A stretch of 64,000 bases of DNA from Kerstersia gyiorum (GTDB lineage Bacteria > Pseudomonadota > Gammaproteobacteria > Burkholderiales > Burkholderiaceae_B). The stretch lies in contig NZ_SGWZ01000001.1 in the NCBI RefSeq assembly GCF_004216755.1, positions 992,001 through 1,056,000 on the forward strand, given 5' to 3'. The notes beneath the pieces are model-generated. The model had not been told where the DNA came from. It was given only the letters and a program-made list of their open reading frames with translations, and did no database searches. The translations under genes and the position numbers were made by a program. Of the stretch, positions 1 to 8,352 are shown piece by piece (the stretch's first letter is position 1; every line of letters starts with the position of its first letter).

Positions 1-303
1 CGAAAGCCCGAAATCCAGACTGAGTACGGCCTTCAGATAACGGAACAATTGGACGGCAATGGGTTGATCCAGGCCGAGGTCACGGCGGATCTCCTCGACG
101 AAGGCTGCGTCATTGGCGCCGGAATCGCCGGCCAGCAGCAAAGCCGGGTCGCCAGGTGCCAGGCGGATCAGGACGAAGCTGACGATAATGACGGCCAGCA
201 GCGTCAGCGCAGCCTGGGCCAGGCGCTGCGCGATCAGGGCAGGATTGGCCGCCAGGAAAATCCGCTTGCCCAGGCGGGAGGATGCCTGTGCGCTGGGGGT
301 CAT
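1..303 (-). CDS. ABC transporter permease, DppB/OppB type (N-terminal part)
   Basis: The gene starts at ATG 303-301 and runs off the left edge, so only about 101 residues are visible. They show a cytoplasmic N-terminus, one strong membrane segment (about residues 31-48, rich in L, V and I) and the motif RLAPGDPA followed by LGLDQP. This is the usual opening of peptide/nickel ABC permeases (BPD_transp_1 with its N-terminal extension). The start codon overlaps the stop of the binding-protein gene by four bases (ATGA), so the two are translationally coupled parts of one importer. The second permease and the ATPases should lie to the left of the window. Confidence 0.85.
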   Translation of the reverse strand, partial: MTPSAQASSRLGKRIFLAANPALIAQRLAQAALTLLAVIIVSFVLIRLAPGDPALLLAGDSGANDAAFVEEIRRDLGLDQPIAVQLFRYLKAVLSLDFGLS

Positions 304-1949
304 GGTTCAAGCCAGACATCGGCAAAGTTGTCATCCGTGCCCAGCGCTGTCGAAATCAATGCATGCACCCGATTGCGGTGCAGGGTCGGGAAGATGATGT
401 CGTGGGTCCAGACCAGGGGTACGTCCCGGGACAGGATCTGCTGTACGCGGGAGTAGATGCGCTGGCGTTCGGCTGGATTGGCATCGTGCGCGCCCTGATC
501 CAGCAGGGCATCGACCTCTGGATTCGAGTAGCCGTTGACGTTGGCGCCTGTCGTGCCGGCGTTGTCGCCGATGACGGTCTTGTAGCCATAGGAAATGCCG
601 ATGGCAGGATCCGGCGTGGTGTAAACGAAATTCTGCGCCAGGTCGTAGTCAAAGTGCACCAGTCGCTGGAACCAACCCGCCACATCGGTGGAGACGATGT
701 CCACTTTGATTCCGACTCCCGTCAGTGCTTCACGCAGGTATTCGGCCTGGCGTGCCCACAGTTCGCCGTAAGGCAGGGGAACCAGTCTCAAGGTGAAGCG
801 CGTGCCGTCGGCACGAACCGGATAGCCGGCTTCGTCCAGCAAGGTGGTGGCGCGGGCCGGATCGTAGGGATAACGGGTTTCGACGTCCTCGTCCTTATAG
901 GCTGAGAGGCGTGAGAATGGGCCGTTTATCGGCTTGCCGAAGCCCGCGAAAATGGTCTCTATGATGAAGTTGCGGTCTATGGCGTGGTTGATCGCCTGCC
1001 GCACTTTCAGATTGGCCAGTTCGGGCGTGCGATTATTGATATGCACATACCCGACAGGCTGCAGGTATTCCCAGCCGTCCTCGCGCAATGTCACGCCAGG
1101 CAATGCCTGCAGGCGTGCGACGTCGAAGCTTTCTATGTCACCTGAGCGAAGCACATCCACCTTGCCGGTTTCGAAGGCAATGGCACGGGAATTGGCGTCG
1201 GGGATGATATGAAAAACAATGTTGTCCAGATATGGCTTGCCCGCATCCCAATAGGATTCATTGCGTGCCAGCCGAATGTGGCTGCCGCGTTTCCACTCCA
1301 CCAGTTTGAAGGGGCCGGTTCCGATGAATTCAGCATTTGCCGGCGCGTTGCGATAGTCAGTCACGCCGACATACTTGTGGGCGGGAACGATGGGGACGTT
1401 AAGAGAATGAATGAAGGCGGGATAGGCCTGTTTCAAGCTGAAAACGACGGTCAGCTCATCGGGGGTTTCTATGCGCTCTATTTCGTTGCGAAGGTCGCGG
1501 GAGCGCGCATGCTGGGCGGGCAGGAATTCCCCCAGGCTGAAGGCGACATCCCGGGAGGTAAACGGTTGGCCGTCATGCCATTTGACGCCCGGGCGCAGCG
1601 TAAAGGTATAAACCCGGCCATCCGCAGAAACCGTCCATGCACTGGCCAACCGGGGAATGGGTGTGACGCCCTGTTGGGCATAGCCGAGCAGCGAGTCATA
1701 AATTTTGTTGCCGACAAAGGTTGCCGGCCCCAGGCGGTTGATGCCGGGGTTCAGGGATACCGGTTCGGGCTGCACGATCAGATTCAGTGTGCCGCCATGA
1801 TGCGTTTCCTGGGCGTTGGACTGAGGGGTGCCCAGCATCAGTCCCACAACACTGAGGTGCAGCGCCAGCATACAGGCCATGCGGGTGCGGGCCAGGCAGG
1901 CATGCAGCAGGTTGAGGAGAAGAAAGCGGGAGGAAGATGCGGTATGCAT
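300..1949 (-). CDS. Peptide-type ABC transporter substrate-binding protein (SBP_bac_5)
   Basis: Periplasmic binding protein of the DppA/OppA family, about 549 residues from ATG 1949. After a long hydrophobic leader ending near QSNAQ, the mature part begins GGTLNLIVQPEP, continues with the family-typical LASAWTVSADGRVYTFTLRPGVKWHDGQPF and later has FAGFGKPINGPF and a C-terminal WLEP. It overlaps the downstream permease by ATGA. The start is uncertain: the frame is open to a TTG at 2015, and ATGs at 1949 and 1880 both lack a clear Shine-Dalgarno. The signal peptide from 1949 would be about 47 residues. Peptides or another small solute are likely; the sequence does not fix the ligand. Confidence 0.87.
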   Translation of the reverse strand: MHTASSSRFLLLNLLHACLARTRMACMLALHLSVVGLMLGTPQSNAQETHHGGTLNLIVQPEPVSLNPGINRLGPATFVGNKIYDSLLGYAQQGVTPIPRLASAWTVSADGRVYTFTLRPGVKWHDGQPFTSRDVAFSLGEFLPAQHARSRDLRNEIERIETPDELTVVFSLKQAYPAFIHSLNVPIVPAHKYVGVTDYRNAPANAEFIGTGPFKLVEWKRGSHIRLARNESYWDAGKPYLDNIVFHIIPDANSRAIAFETGKVDVLRSGDIESFDVARLQALPGVTLREDGWEYLQPVGYVHINNRTPELANLKVRQAINHAIDRNFIIETIFAGFGKPINGPFSRLSAYKDEDVETRYPYDPARATTLLDEAGYPVRADGTRFTLRLVPLPYGELWARQAEYLREALTGVGIKVDIVSTDVAGWFQRLVHFDYDLAQNFVYTTPDPAIGISYGYKTVIGDNAGTTGANVNGYSNPEVDALLDQGAHDANPAERQRIYSRVQQILSRDVPLVWTHDIIFPTLHRNRVHALISTALGTDDNFADVWLEP

Positions 1950-2187
1950 GGCGGCCGCCACGTAGGCAAGGAGCAATCGGACAGGAGATTGTCGGATTGC
2001 CCGGGCCGCAGCCAAACGATAGAAAACTCATATCTATCTGCATGATTGCCCGGCTGGTGATGCCGCTTCGTCACGCCAGGAGCAGGCGAACACCGCGTGA
2101 TGGCGGCTTGCCTGTGCCCTGGACCGCTATTCTGGCCGTATCGTCAAGACTGCGCGCAATGGCAGCCAGCCATGCTGGCCGTCAGGA

Positions 2188-2676
2188 TCAGCGGGTGGCT
2201 TCCGTCGCAATGCTTTCTGCCGTTGCCGCCTGAGGTGCCGCTGGTTGCTTTGCTTTCTGCCCGGGCAAGGCGAAGATCATGTCGAATGCCAGGGTGAAGA
2301 GGAAGGTGTAGAAGAGGAAGAACAGTAGCAGCGCGGCTTCCATTTTGACGGCTTCCCAGAGGCCGACGTGATACCAGCCCATATAAAGCGGGATGGTGAA
2401 CAGGAACAGGCCGCCTTCGAAGGCGATGGCGTGGACGGAGCGCAAGGCCAGGCTGCGGGAACTGCGGTGCGTGCGGCGTTCCCAGGCTTCGAATAGCGTG
2501 TTGAAAATGTAGTTCCAGGCCACGGCTATGGCGGATACCGCCGCGGCTACGGGCAGCGAATCATGCGCCGGACCGCCGCTGAGCAGGCTCAGCAAAAGCG
2601 TGGATGCCGCGATGGCGATGACTTCGAAGGTGGCGACGTAGATAATGCGACGGGTAAGCGGTTTGAGATATATCAT
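2188..2676 (-). CDS. PACE family efflux transporter (bacterial transmembrane pair protein)
   Basis: A 162-residue inner-membrane protein with four hydrophobic segments arranged as two similar hairpins. Each carries a version of the family signature: FEVIAIAAS near residue 18 and AWNYIFNTLFEAWERR near residue 54 in the first half, then HAIAFEGGLFLFTIPLYM and FDMIFALP in the second. Known PACE proteins such as AceI export biocides like chlorhexidine with proton exchange; the natural substrate is debated. The tail after residue 140 is Ala/Gln/Thr-rich and probably disordered. It stands alone between the binding-protein gene and a divergent acetyltransferase, with no LysR-type regulator next to it, unlike many aceI genes. 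Confidence 0.85.
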   Translation of the reverse strand: MIYLKPLTRRIIYVATFEVIAIAASTLLLSLLSGGPAHDSLPVAAAVSAIAVAWNYIFNTLFEAWERRTHRSSRSLALRSVHAIAFEGGLFLFTIPLYMGWYHVGLWEAVKMEAALLLFFLFYTFLFTLAFDMIFALPGQKAKQPAAPQAATAESIATEATR

Positions 2677-2947
2677 TTTCGGCTCGCGAGACAGGGCATC
2701 TCGTTTCGGTAGAGCCGGTCCGTCCCGGGTCTTTCAAGAAATTGGGCACTGTATTCGCAGTATTTGCGATGAAGGATGTACACGCCATACCGGCCACGGT
2801 TTCCGCCGGCGCCTGTCATCATAGCCCGCCGGGCAGGGCGAGGCAATTTCCCGCGTTGCGCCATTGCCATGTCAGCGGCCGTGCTATTTGTTGCCGTGTT
2901 GTTCCATGCGCTCCGAGGGGGCGGCTATTTTGAGAGAGGTTATTTTT

Positions 2948-3586
2948 ATGCAGGATCGTGTCAGCGTAGGGGCCGTGACGGAGGCAGAAGGGCGATGCCC
3001 TCGCGGTCTTCCTGCAGCAGAGGCATCTGCGCAGTGGGATGCCGCCGGGCAGGCACTGCGCACCGGCCGTTTGCTGTTGCGGCCCTGGCGCGATAGCGAT
3101 CTGGAGCCGTTTGCTGCCTTGAACGCAGATCCGCAGGTCATGCGTTTTTTTCCGGCAGTACTGCAACGCCATGAAAGCGATGCGCTGGCAGCGCGGCTGC
3201 GCCAGCAGTTCGATAGCCAGGGTTATGGCATATGGGCCGTGGAGGTGCCGGGGCAGGCTGGTTTCATCGGTTTTGTCGGACTTGCGGAGCCTCGTTTCGA
3301 TGCGCCTTTCACCCCGTGCGTGGAACTGGCCTGGCGCCTGGCGCGTGATTGGTGGGGCCAGGGGCTGGCACCCGAGGCTGCTGCCGCCGTACGCGATTAT
3401 GCGTTCGGTACGTTGGCGTTGAAAGAAGTGGTGGCGTATACCTTGCGGGAGAACCACCCATCGCGCCGGGTTATGGAAAAGCTGGGCATGACCCGGGATG
3501 CAGCGGAGGATTTCGACCATCCCTTGCTGCCTGTCGGGCATCCCATGCGCAGGCATGTGCTGTATCGCTTGCGCGCCCGCCCGTAG
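2948..3586 (+). CDS. GNAT family N-acetyltransferase, RimJ/RimL-like
   Basis: Acetyl-CoA dependent acetyltransferase of about 212 residues. The Acetyltransf_3 pattern is clear: LRTGRLLLRPWRDSDLEPFAALNADPQVMRFFP, then ELAWRLARDWWGQGLAPEA containing the acetyl-CoA loop (W-G-Q-G-L-A), and ENHPSRRVMEKLGM near the end. I chose ATG 2948 because GAGAGAGG lies 8 bases upstream; the frame stays open to 2864 but that start has no ribosome binding site. The substrate could be a protein N-terminus or a small molecule. It converges on the GH32 gene with 52 bases between the stop codons. Confidence 0.85.
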   Translation: MQDRVSVGAVTEAEGRCPRGLPAAEASAQWDAAGQALRTGRLLLRPWRDSDLEPFAALNADPQVMRFFPAVLQRHESDALAARLRQQFDSQGYGIWAVEVPGQAGFIGFVGLAEPRFDAPFTPCVELAWRLARDWWGQGLAPEAAAAVRDYAFGTLALKEVVAYTLRENHPSRRVMEKLGMTRDAAEDFDHPLLPVGHPMRRHVLYRLRARP

Positions 3587-3597
3587 GCAAGGCGGGC
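3575..3597. other. Hairpin over the stop codon of the acetyltransferase gene
   Basis: GCCCGCC at 3575-3581 pairs with GGCGGGC at 3591-3597 around a 9-base loop that holds the TAG stop. It lies at the 3' end of a convergent pair and may act as an mRNA end, but no T-run follows on either strand, so an intrinsic terminator is not supported. Confidence 0.3.
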
Positions 3598-3638
3598 TGG
3601 GCGGCAGCCTCGGTGCGCTGCCCGTTGCGGCGGCGGTG

Positions 3639-5111
3639 CTATCCGATAGGGCGTATGCGTAGCTTGCCATCCTGCCAATGGCCGTTTTCCAGCTGAACGC
3701 TCAACTGTTCCGGCGGGTATTTGAAAAAGTGCAGGAAGGTAGCGGCGTTTTCGCCTTGCATGCCCAGGAGTTCAATGGAGCTCTGGTCGATGACGATCTG
3801 GCAGTCGAAATGCGGCAGCGGCGTGTGCAGAACCTGGATAATGGCCTTGTGGTTCCAGAAGGGATGTTCGAAGCCGCGCACGTTGGAACGGTCCAGGTAG
3901 AAGCCGGGGTAGCTGCCGTTGTCCAGGCCGGCTTCCAGGCATTCACCCTGGCGGTTGGTCAGCCGTATGCGCAGGCGGCTGTCCGGGCTGAGCCGGCCGC
4001 TGGCGGTGATTTCCAGCGCGTGGAGGTCGGACCAGGATTGACAGGCCAGCGTGCCGCTGGTGGCGTCATGCCAGGACAGTTCCTGCCCCGCTTCTGCGGC
4101 CCAGGGGCTCAGGTCCGGCAGCCGTTGCACGATATGCCAATGGTCGTCACGCCGACGCAGCGACAGTTCGCGCGGCAGCGTCATGGCACCGCGTGCCGGG
4201 TGGGCCGGGGTGGCGTTGCAGTACAGCCAATTGTTCATCCAGGCCATGCCCAGCACGCGCCCCGGTGTATTGGCGAAGGTTTGCAGGGCATAGAAGTCCT
4301 GTCCTGCGTCCAGCAGGCGGGTGGCCTGGTCCTGTGCGGTGAAACCCAGGCCATCGAAATGGCCGACAAAATACTGCACGGTGCTGCCGCCCGTAGGCGC
4401 GCCGGGATTGATGGACAGGAACAGGACCCAGCGGCTGCTGCCGCCTTCGACAGGCAGTTCGACCAGGTCCGGGCATTCGTAGTCCAGGCCGAGCAGGCCG
4501 GCATGGCCGAAGCTGCCCGTATGGCGCCAGTCGCGCAGGTTGGTGGAGTGATAGAAGCCGATTTCATGGCGGCGCGCATGGGCAACCACCATGACCCAGC
4601 GCTGGATCGGGTCATGCCAGAACACCTTCGGGTCGCGGAACGAGGCCGATTGTTCGTCCAGTACCGGGTTGCCTTTATACAGGGCCAGCCGTGGTGATTG
4701 TGTCTGCACATGGGCCAGTTCCTGAACCTGCCGACCGGGGCCTGCTCGGGTGAATAGCGCCGCCATGCCCCCCTGGCCGTCCGGGAAGAGTCCCGAGGTA
4801 TTGGCGCCATCCCAGACCATGGAGCCGCTGAATGCCTGGCCCCTGGCATCGGGAAAGAGCGCCAGCGCCTGTTCCTGCCAGTGGATCAGGTCGCGGCTGG
4901 TGGCATGGCCCCAGTGGACATTGCCCGATACCGGGGCGCCGGGGTTGTGCTGGTAATAGAGATGGTAGATGCCATCGGCCAGGATCAGGCCGTTGGGGTC
5001 ATTCATGAAGCCGTTGGCAGGGCTGTAGTGGATGACAGGTCGATAGCGGGCGTCAGGCACGGCTGCGCCGCGCTGGCTGCGGCGGGAGATAAGGTCTATG
5101 GCTGGCGTCAT
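3639..5111 (-). CDS. Glycoside hydrolase family 32 beta-fructosidase (sucrose/levan/inulin hydrolase)
   Basis: Retaining beta-fructosidase of about 490 residues. All three GH32 acidic motifs are present: NDPNG with the nucleophile D38, the RDP triad at 159-161 and the acid/base in YECPD (E212), numbered from ATG 5111. Five-blade propeller features such as HLYYQHNPG and WGHATSRDLIHW are present, followed by a C-terminal beta-sandwich. There is no signal peptide, so it should act in the cytoplasm on sucrose, sucrose-6-phosphate or short fructans. A TTG at 5144 would add 11 residues; neither start has a good ribosome binding site. No PTS, permease, fructokinase or regulator lies beside it, so the exact substrate is open. 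Confidence 0.88.
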   Translation of the reverse strand: MTPAIDLISRRSQRGAAVPDARYRPVIHYSPANGFMNDPNGLILADGIYHLYYQHNPGAPVSGNVHWGHATSRDLIHWQEQALALFPDARGQAFSGSMVWDGANTSGLFPDGQGGMAALFTRAGPGRQVQELAHVQTQSPRLALYKGNPVLDEQSASFRDPKVFWHDPIQRWVMVVAHARRHEIGFYHSTNLRDWRHTGSFGHAGLLGLDYECPDLVELPVEGGSSRWVLFLSINPGAPTGGSTVQYFVGHFDGLGFTAQDQATRLLDAGQDFYALQTFANTPGRVLGMAWMNNWLYCNATPAHPARGAMTLPRELSLRRRDDHWHIVQRLPDLSPWAAEAGQELSWHDATSGTLACQSWSDLHALEITASGRLSPDSRLRIRLTNRQGECLEAGLDNGSYPGFYLDRSNVRGFEHPFWNHKAIIQVLHTPLPHFDCQIVIDQSSIELLGMQGENAATFLHFFKYPPEQLSVQLENGHWQDGKLRIRPIG

Positions 5112-5160
5112 GGTGCGATCCGCGGGACTGATTCCAGGCAGCAAAGACAGAAAGGGGCTG

Positions 5161-5217
5161 CATCCGCCGGAGTGAACGGATGCCGCCGTTGCAATGCCGC
5201 GCCAGGCGAGGCATTGC
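5161..5217 (-). other. Two hairpins behind the decarboxylase gene
   Basis: On the minus strand, 12 bases past the decarboxylase stop, GCAATGCC (5210-5217 with 5191-5198) forms an 8-bp stem around an 11-base loop. A second stem (CATCCG, 5161-5166 with 5177-5182) follows. There is no good T-tract. They may weaken read-through from the decarboxylase gene into the GH32 gene. Confidence 0.35.
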
Positions 5218-5228
5218 GGCGCAACAGA

Positions 5229-7937
5229 TCAGCCTTGGCCGCGCTGAATGACTTTCAGGCCCAGGCTGGCGTCATAGCCATGGATTTCCTTGACGTCGAG
5301 CTTGCGCATGAACTCGATGACGTCGCTCGTGATGAGCTGGCCCGGTACCAGGATGGGGAAGCCGGGGGGGTAGGGAATCACGAAATTGGCCGACACCACG
5401 TTCGCGCCGGAAGCCAGCAGCTGGTCGATTTCCGGGCCGTTCAACGCCAGGTACGCGCATTGCTCGTCATCGTAGGCGTCGAAGAATGCCGTTCGGATGT
5501 CGCCATGGAGGGTAGTGCTGTCCGCCTGGTCGCGATAGCGTGAGTCGAAGGCGCTGAAGTTGGGCAGGTGCGGCACGTCCTCGATCAGCGATTGCACGCG
5601 CTGTTCGAAGCGGGCGCGTTCTGCCGGGTCGACCAGGTGCTTTTCCAGTTCGATCGAAATTTCAATCAGTACGCGCAACAGCATGGCGATGTCACTGCGC
5701 GTGTTGTTGATGTTCGATTGCAGCAGGATGCTGTTGCGAGACGTCTTGTTGACCTGGATGCTGTACTTGTCGGCCAGCAACTTCTTGAAGGACGTGCCGT
5801 CGAAGCCGGCTGTGCCGCACAGCAGCGTCAGCCGCGTGGGGTCGAGCAGGAATTCATCCTGGCGGATGGCTTGCGCCGCGTCGGCCCAGGACAGGTCGTG
5901 TGCGGTGTATTCGTTGATGCCGGTGTCGCGGTATTCCGCCGGGACCAGGTTTTCGTTGGTCAGGATGCGGAAATACTTGGAGATCAGCGGGTGGTGGTTG
6001 ACCGCGCGGCGGATGGACAGCGCGATCTGGATCGCGTTGGTCACCAGGCCGTAGCCTTCCAGTTCCATCTGGCGGCGAGCCAGGTCGAGCGTGGCGATGA
6101 TCTGCTGGTTGGGGCTGGTGGTCGAATGCGTGAAGATGGCTTCGCGGAAGCGGCCCTTGACCTTTTCGTGCAATACGTCATGCGCCAGCACGATGGAGCC
6201 CTGGCGCAGCGCCGACATGGATTTGTGCACGGAGTTGGTCTGGTAGACACGCAGCAGCACTTTGTCGGGGTCCGGGACCAGGCGCGTTGCCAGCAGGCGG
6301 GCGTCGTCGGGGTTGTCGCCGAGTTCCTCGCGTTGCCGGGCGTAGGCCGTGCGCGCTGCGTCGCTCTGCAGGTGTTCGGTCAGCGCAGCGGCCGCACCCA
6401 TGGCGGTGCGCTGGCGCAGCAGCGGCGACCAGTGGGCGAAACCGAACCAGGCTTCGTCCCACAGGAAGATGAGGTCGGGCTTGATCGCCAGGCATTCTTC
6501 CATGACGCGGCGGACGTTGTATACGTGGCCGTCGAAGGTGCAGTTGGTCAGGTCGACCATCTTTACCTTGTCCAGCTGTCCTTCCGCCTTCAGGGTCAGC
6601 AGCGCGCGCTTGATCGTTGCCAGCGGCACGGCGCCATACATGGAATATTCCGTCAGCGGGTAGGCTTCCACGTAATAAGGCTGGGCACCGCTCAGCACGC
6701 AACCATAGTGGTGCGATTTATGGCAATTGCGGTCGATGATCACGATGTCGCCGGGCGCCAGCAGGGCCTGCAGCACAATCTTATTGCTGGTGGACGTGCC
6801 GTTCGTGACGAAGTAGGCTTCCTGGGCGCCGAAGGCACGGGCGGCCTTTTCCTGGGCTACCTTGATGTTGCCGGTGGGTTCGAGCAGGCTGTCCAGCCCG
6901 CCGGTGGTTGCCGAACTTTCCGCCAGGAACAGGTTGGTGCCGTAGAACTCGGCCATGTCGCGGATCCAGTTCGATTTGAAGATGGACTTGCCGCGGGCGA
7001 TGGGCAGTGCATGGAAGGTGGAGATCGGGCGCTGAGCGTAGCGCTTCAGGTTGTCGAAGAACGGCGTGCTGAAGCGGTCGCGTATGCCTTCCAGTATGGA
7101 CAGGTGCAGTTCCAGCGCTTCTTCCACCTGATAGAAAATACGGCGGAAAGTCAGGTTGCTGGCATCGGCAGCCAGTTTTTCCACCGAGCGGTCGCTGAGC
7201 AGGTAGATATCCAGCTCCGGGCGGATGCGGTGGATCAGTGTGGCCAGCCGCTGGGCGTATTCTTCTTCGTCGTTGCCCAGGTCCATGGAAACGGATGCCT
7301 GGATGGCAGCAACGATGGGGTTCTCAGCAGCGCCCTTGGCGCCGAAGCCTTCATAGAGAACGACCGCATTGATGTGGTGGTTCAGGATGACGGCCGTCAG
7401 CGCGTCTTCGGCATTGCCGGTGACCACCACGTCATAAATGAACTCATCCTCGGGGCGGCGTACGGCGCGCGACTCCTGGACGATATGCGGCCAGCGCGAA
7501 GGCGCATGCGGCACCACGCTCAGGACTTCGAAATAGGGGCGGTGGCTGTTGCTGCTCAGCGAGGGGGGCAGGCGGTCGGCCGGGCTGCTGCTGTCGCTTT
7601 CGCCGTGTTCGGCCAGGTCCGGGTCTTGCGCGTATTTTTGCGCAATGATGGAGGTGGCGGTGCTCTGGGTGAGTTTCAGCAGGCCCTTGATGTCCTGCTC
7701 GGCCAGCAAGTGCGCGAGGGTGTCGAGGACGCCCGAACCGGGGTAGGCAAAGTATTTTTCCGTCTGCGTGATCTTTGCCAGCAGATCGGAGAATTTGTCA
7801 GTGTCCAGCGCCTGGCCTGGTTCGCTATGGGCCAGGCTGCGCGCCTGGGCCAGCAGTTCCAGCCAGAGATCGGAACGCAGGGAAGGTGCGGCCATCAGGC
7901 TGCCCAGATTGAAGTCCTTTTGCTCGGGTACTGTCAT
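5229..7937 (-). CDS. PLP-dependent Orn/Lys/Arg decarboxylase family protein, 902 aa
   Basis: Fold-type I decarboxylase of the arginine/lysine/ornithine class. The cofactor lysine is K572 in the S-V-H-K-S motif. The PLP-binding aspartate lies in FLWDEAWFGFAHW, the phosphate-binding part in TNGTSTSNKIV, and a conserved H-K-S-HHYG stretch sits ahead of them. The C-terminal decarboxylase domain ends with PYPPGFPILVPGQ. The protein is about 150 residues longer than inducible enzymes such as AdiA or CadA; the extra part is a mostly helical N-terminus (1-110) plus a Ser/Pro-rich linker, before the receiver-like wing domain. AAAGGAAG 6 bases upstream of ATG 7937 is a strong ribosome binding site. It probably makes a polyamine or serves acid resistance. 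No antiporter neighbours it, and the amino-acid substrate cannot be read from the sequence. Confidence 0.85.
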   Translation of the reverse strand: MTVPEQKDFNLGSLMAAPSLRSDLWLELLAQARSLAHSEPGQALDTDKFSDLLAKITQTEKYFAYPGSGVLDTLAHLLAEQDIKGLLKLTQSTATSIIAQKYAQDPDLAEHGESDSSSPADRLPPSLSSNSHRPYFEVLSVVPHAPSRWPHIVQESRAVRRPEDEFIYDVVVTGNAEDALTAVILNHHINAVVLYEGFGAKGAAENPIVAAIQASVSMDLGNDEEEYAQRLATLIHRIRPELDIYLLSDRSVEKLAADASNLTFRRIFYQVEEALELHLSILEGIRDRFSTPFFDNLKRYAQRPISTFHALPIARGKSIFKSNWIRDMAEFYGTNLFLAESSATTGGLDSLLEPTGNIKVAQEKAARAFGAQEAYFVTNGTSTSNKIVLQALLAPGDIVIIDRNCHKSHHYGCVLSGAQPYYVEAYPLTEYSMYGAVPLATIKRALLTLKAEGQLDKVKMVDLTNCTFDGHVYNVRRVMEECLAIKPDLIFLWDEAWFGFAHWSPLLRQRTAMGAAAALTEHLQSDAARTAYARQREELGDNPDDARLLATRLVPDPDKVLLRVYQTNSVHKSMSALRQGSIVLAHDVLHEKVKGRFREAIFTHSTTSPNQQIIATLDLARRQMELEGYGLVTNAIQIALSIRRAVNHHPLISKYFRILTNENLVPAEYRDTGINEYTAHDLSWADAAQAIRQDEFLLDPTRLTLLCGTAGFDGTSFKKLLADKYSIQVNKTSRNSILLQSNINNTRSDIAMLLRVLIEISIELEKHLVDPAERARFEQRVQSLIEDVPHLPNFSAFDSRYRDQADSTTLHGDIRTAFFDAYDDEQCAYLALNGPEIDQLLASGANVVSANFVIPYPPGFPILVPGQLITSDVIEFMRKLDVKEIHGYDASLGLKVIQRGQG

Positions 7938-8352
7938 TGCTACTTCCTTTGCTCAAAGGTGGGTGTGACGGGTGGGGCTGCCTAGACATGCCCACATGTC
8001 CTGCGGGTAGCCTGGGCAGGGAAAAACAGCACATGCAATGAGATGGAGCAGTTCGCCACGAACGGCAGGCTGGCGACAGTCCGCTGCCGACCGGTCGTTG
8101 CGGGATGTACGTGTTCTAGTCCATTTCGCAGCTTGGCTTCAAGCTATTCTGTTTCATTATGTTAGGAATCGCTGTAAAAGACTGCGTCTGCGCAAGTGGC
8201 GCGCTTGTCGCCCATGGCGCATGGACAGCCGCATTGTTGCTGCCTGCTCAAGGCTGATGACTTTAGAGTAATGCAGGGTCACATGCTTGTCATTGACGCT
8301 GGATAAGCTGGCGATCTAACCGGCTTTTCCCGTCGTTACATCCGGAGTGATC
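7938..8352. other. Divergent intergenic region, 415 bases without a gene
   Basis: It separates the decarboxylase (leftward) from the transporter operon (rightward) and must hold both promoters. Apart from the decarboxylase ribosome binding site and the promoter listed at 8293-8320, I see only short imperfect repeats and no credible small gene. Confidence 0.6.
8293..8320 (+). promoter_or_regulatory. Putative sigma-70 promoter of the transporter-phosphatase operon
   Basis: TTGACG at 8293-8298 (5 of 6 to the -35 consensus) is followed after 16 bases by TCTAAC at 8315-8320 (4 of 6 to the -10 consensus). Transcription would begin about 25 bases before ATG 8353, leaving a short leader that contains the ribosome binding site CCGGAG. 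Chosen by eye only. Confidence 0.4.

Noticed and set aside
2864..2947. An upstream extension of the acetyltransferase gene (28 residues).
   Set aside because: The ATG at 2948 has a good ribosome binding site, and the extension is Cys-rich and lacks one.
5568..7985. An 805-codon plus-strand frame opposite the decarboxylase gene.
   Set aside because: It mirrors the decarboxylase codons and has no recognisable motif or ribosome binding site.
8038..8271. A 77-codon frame in the gap before the transporter operon.
   Set aside because: It has no ribosome binding site and an Arg/Cys/Trp-rich composition unlike a real small protein.
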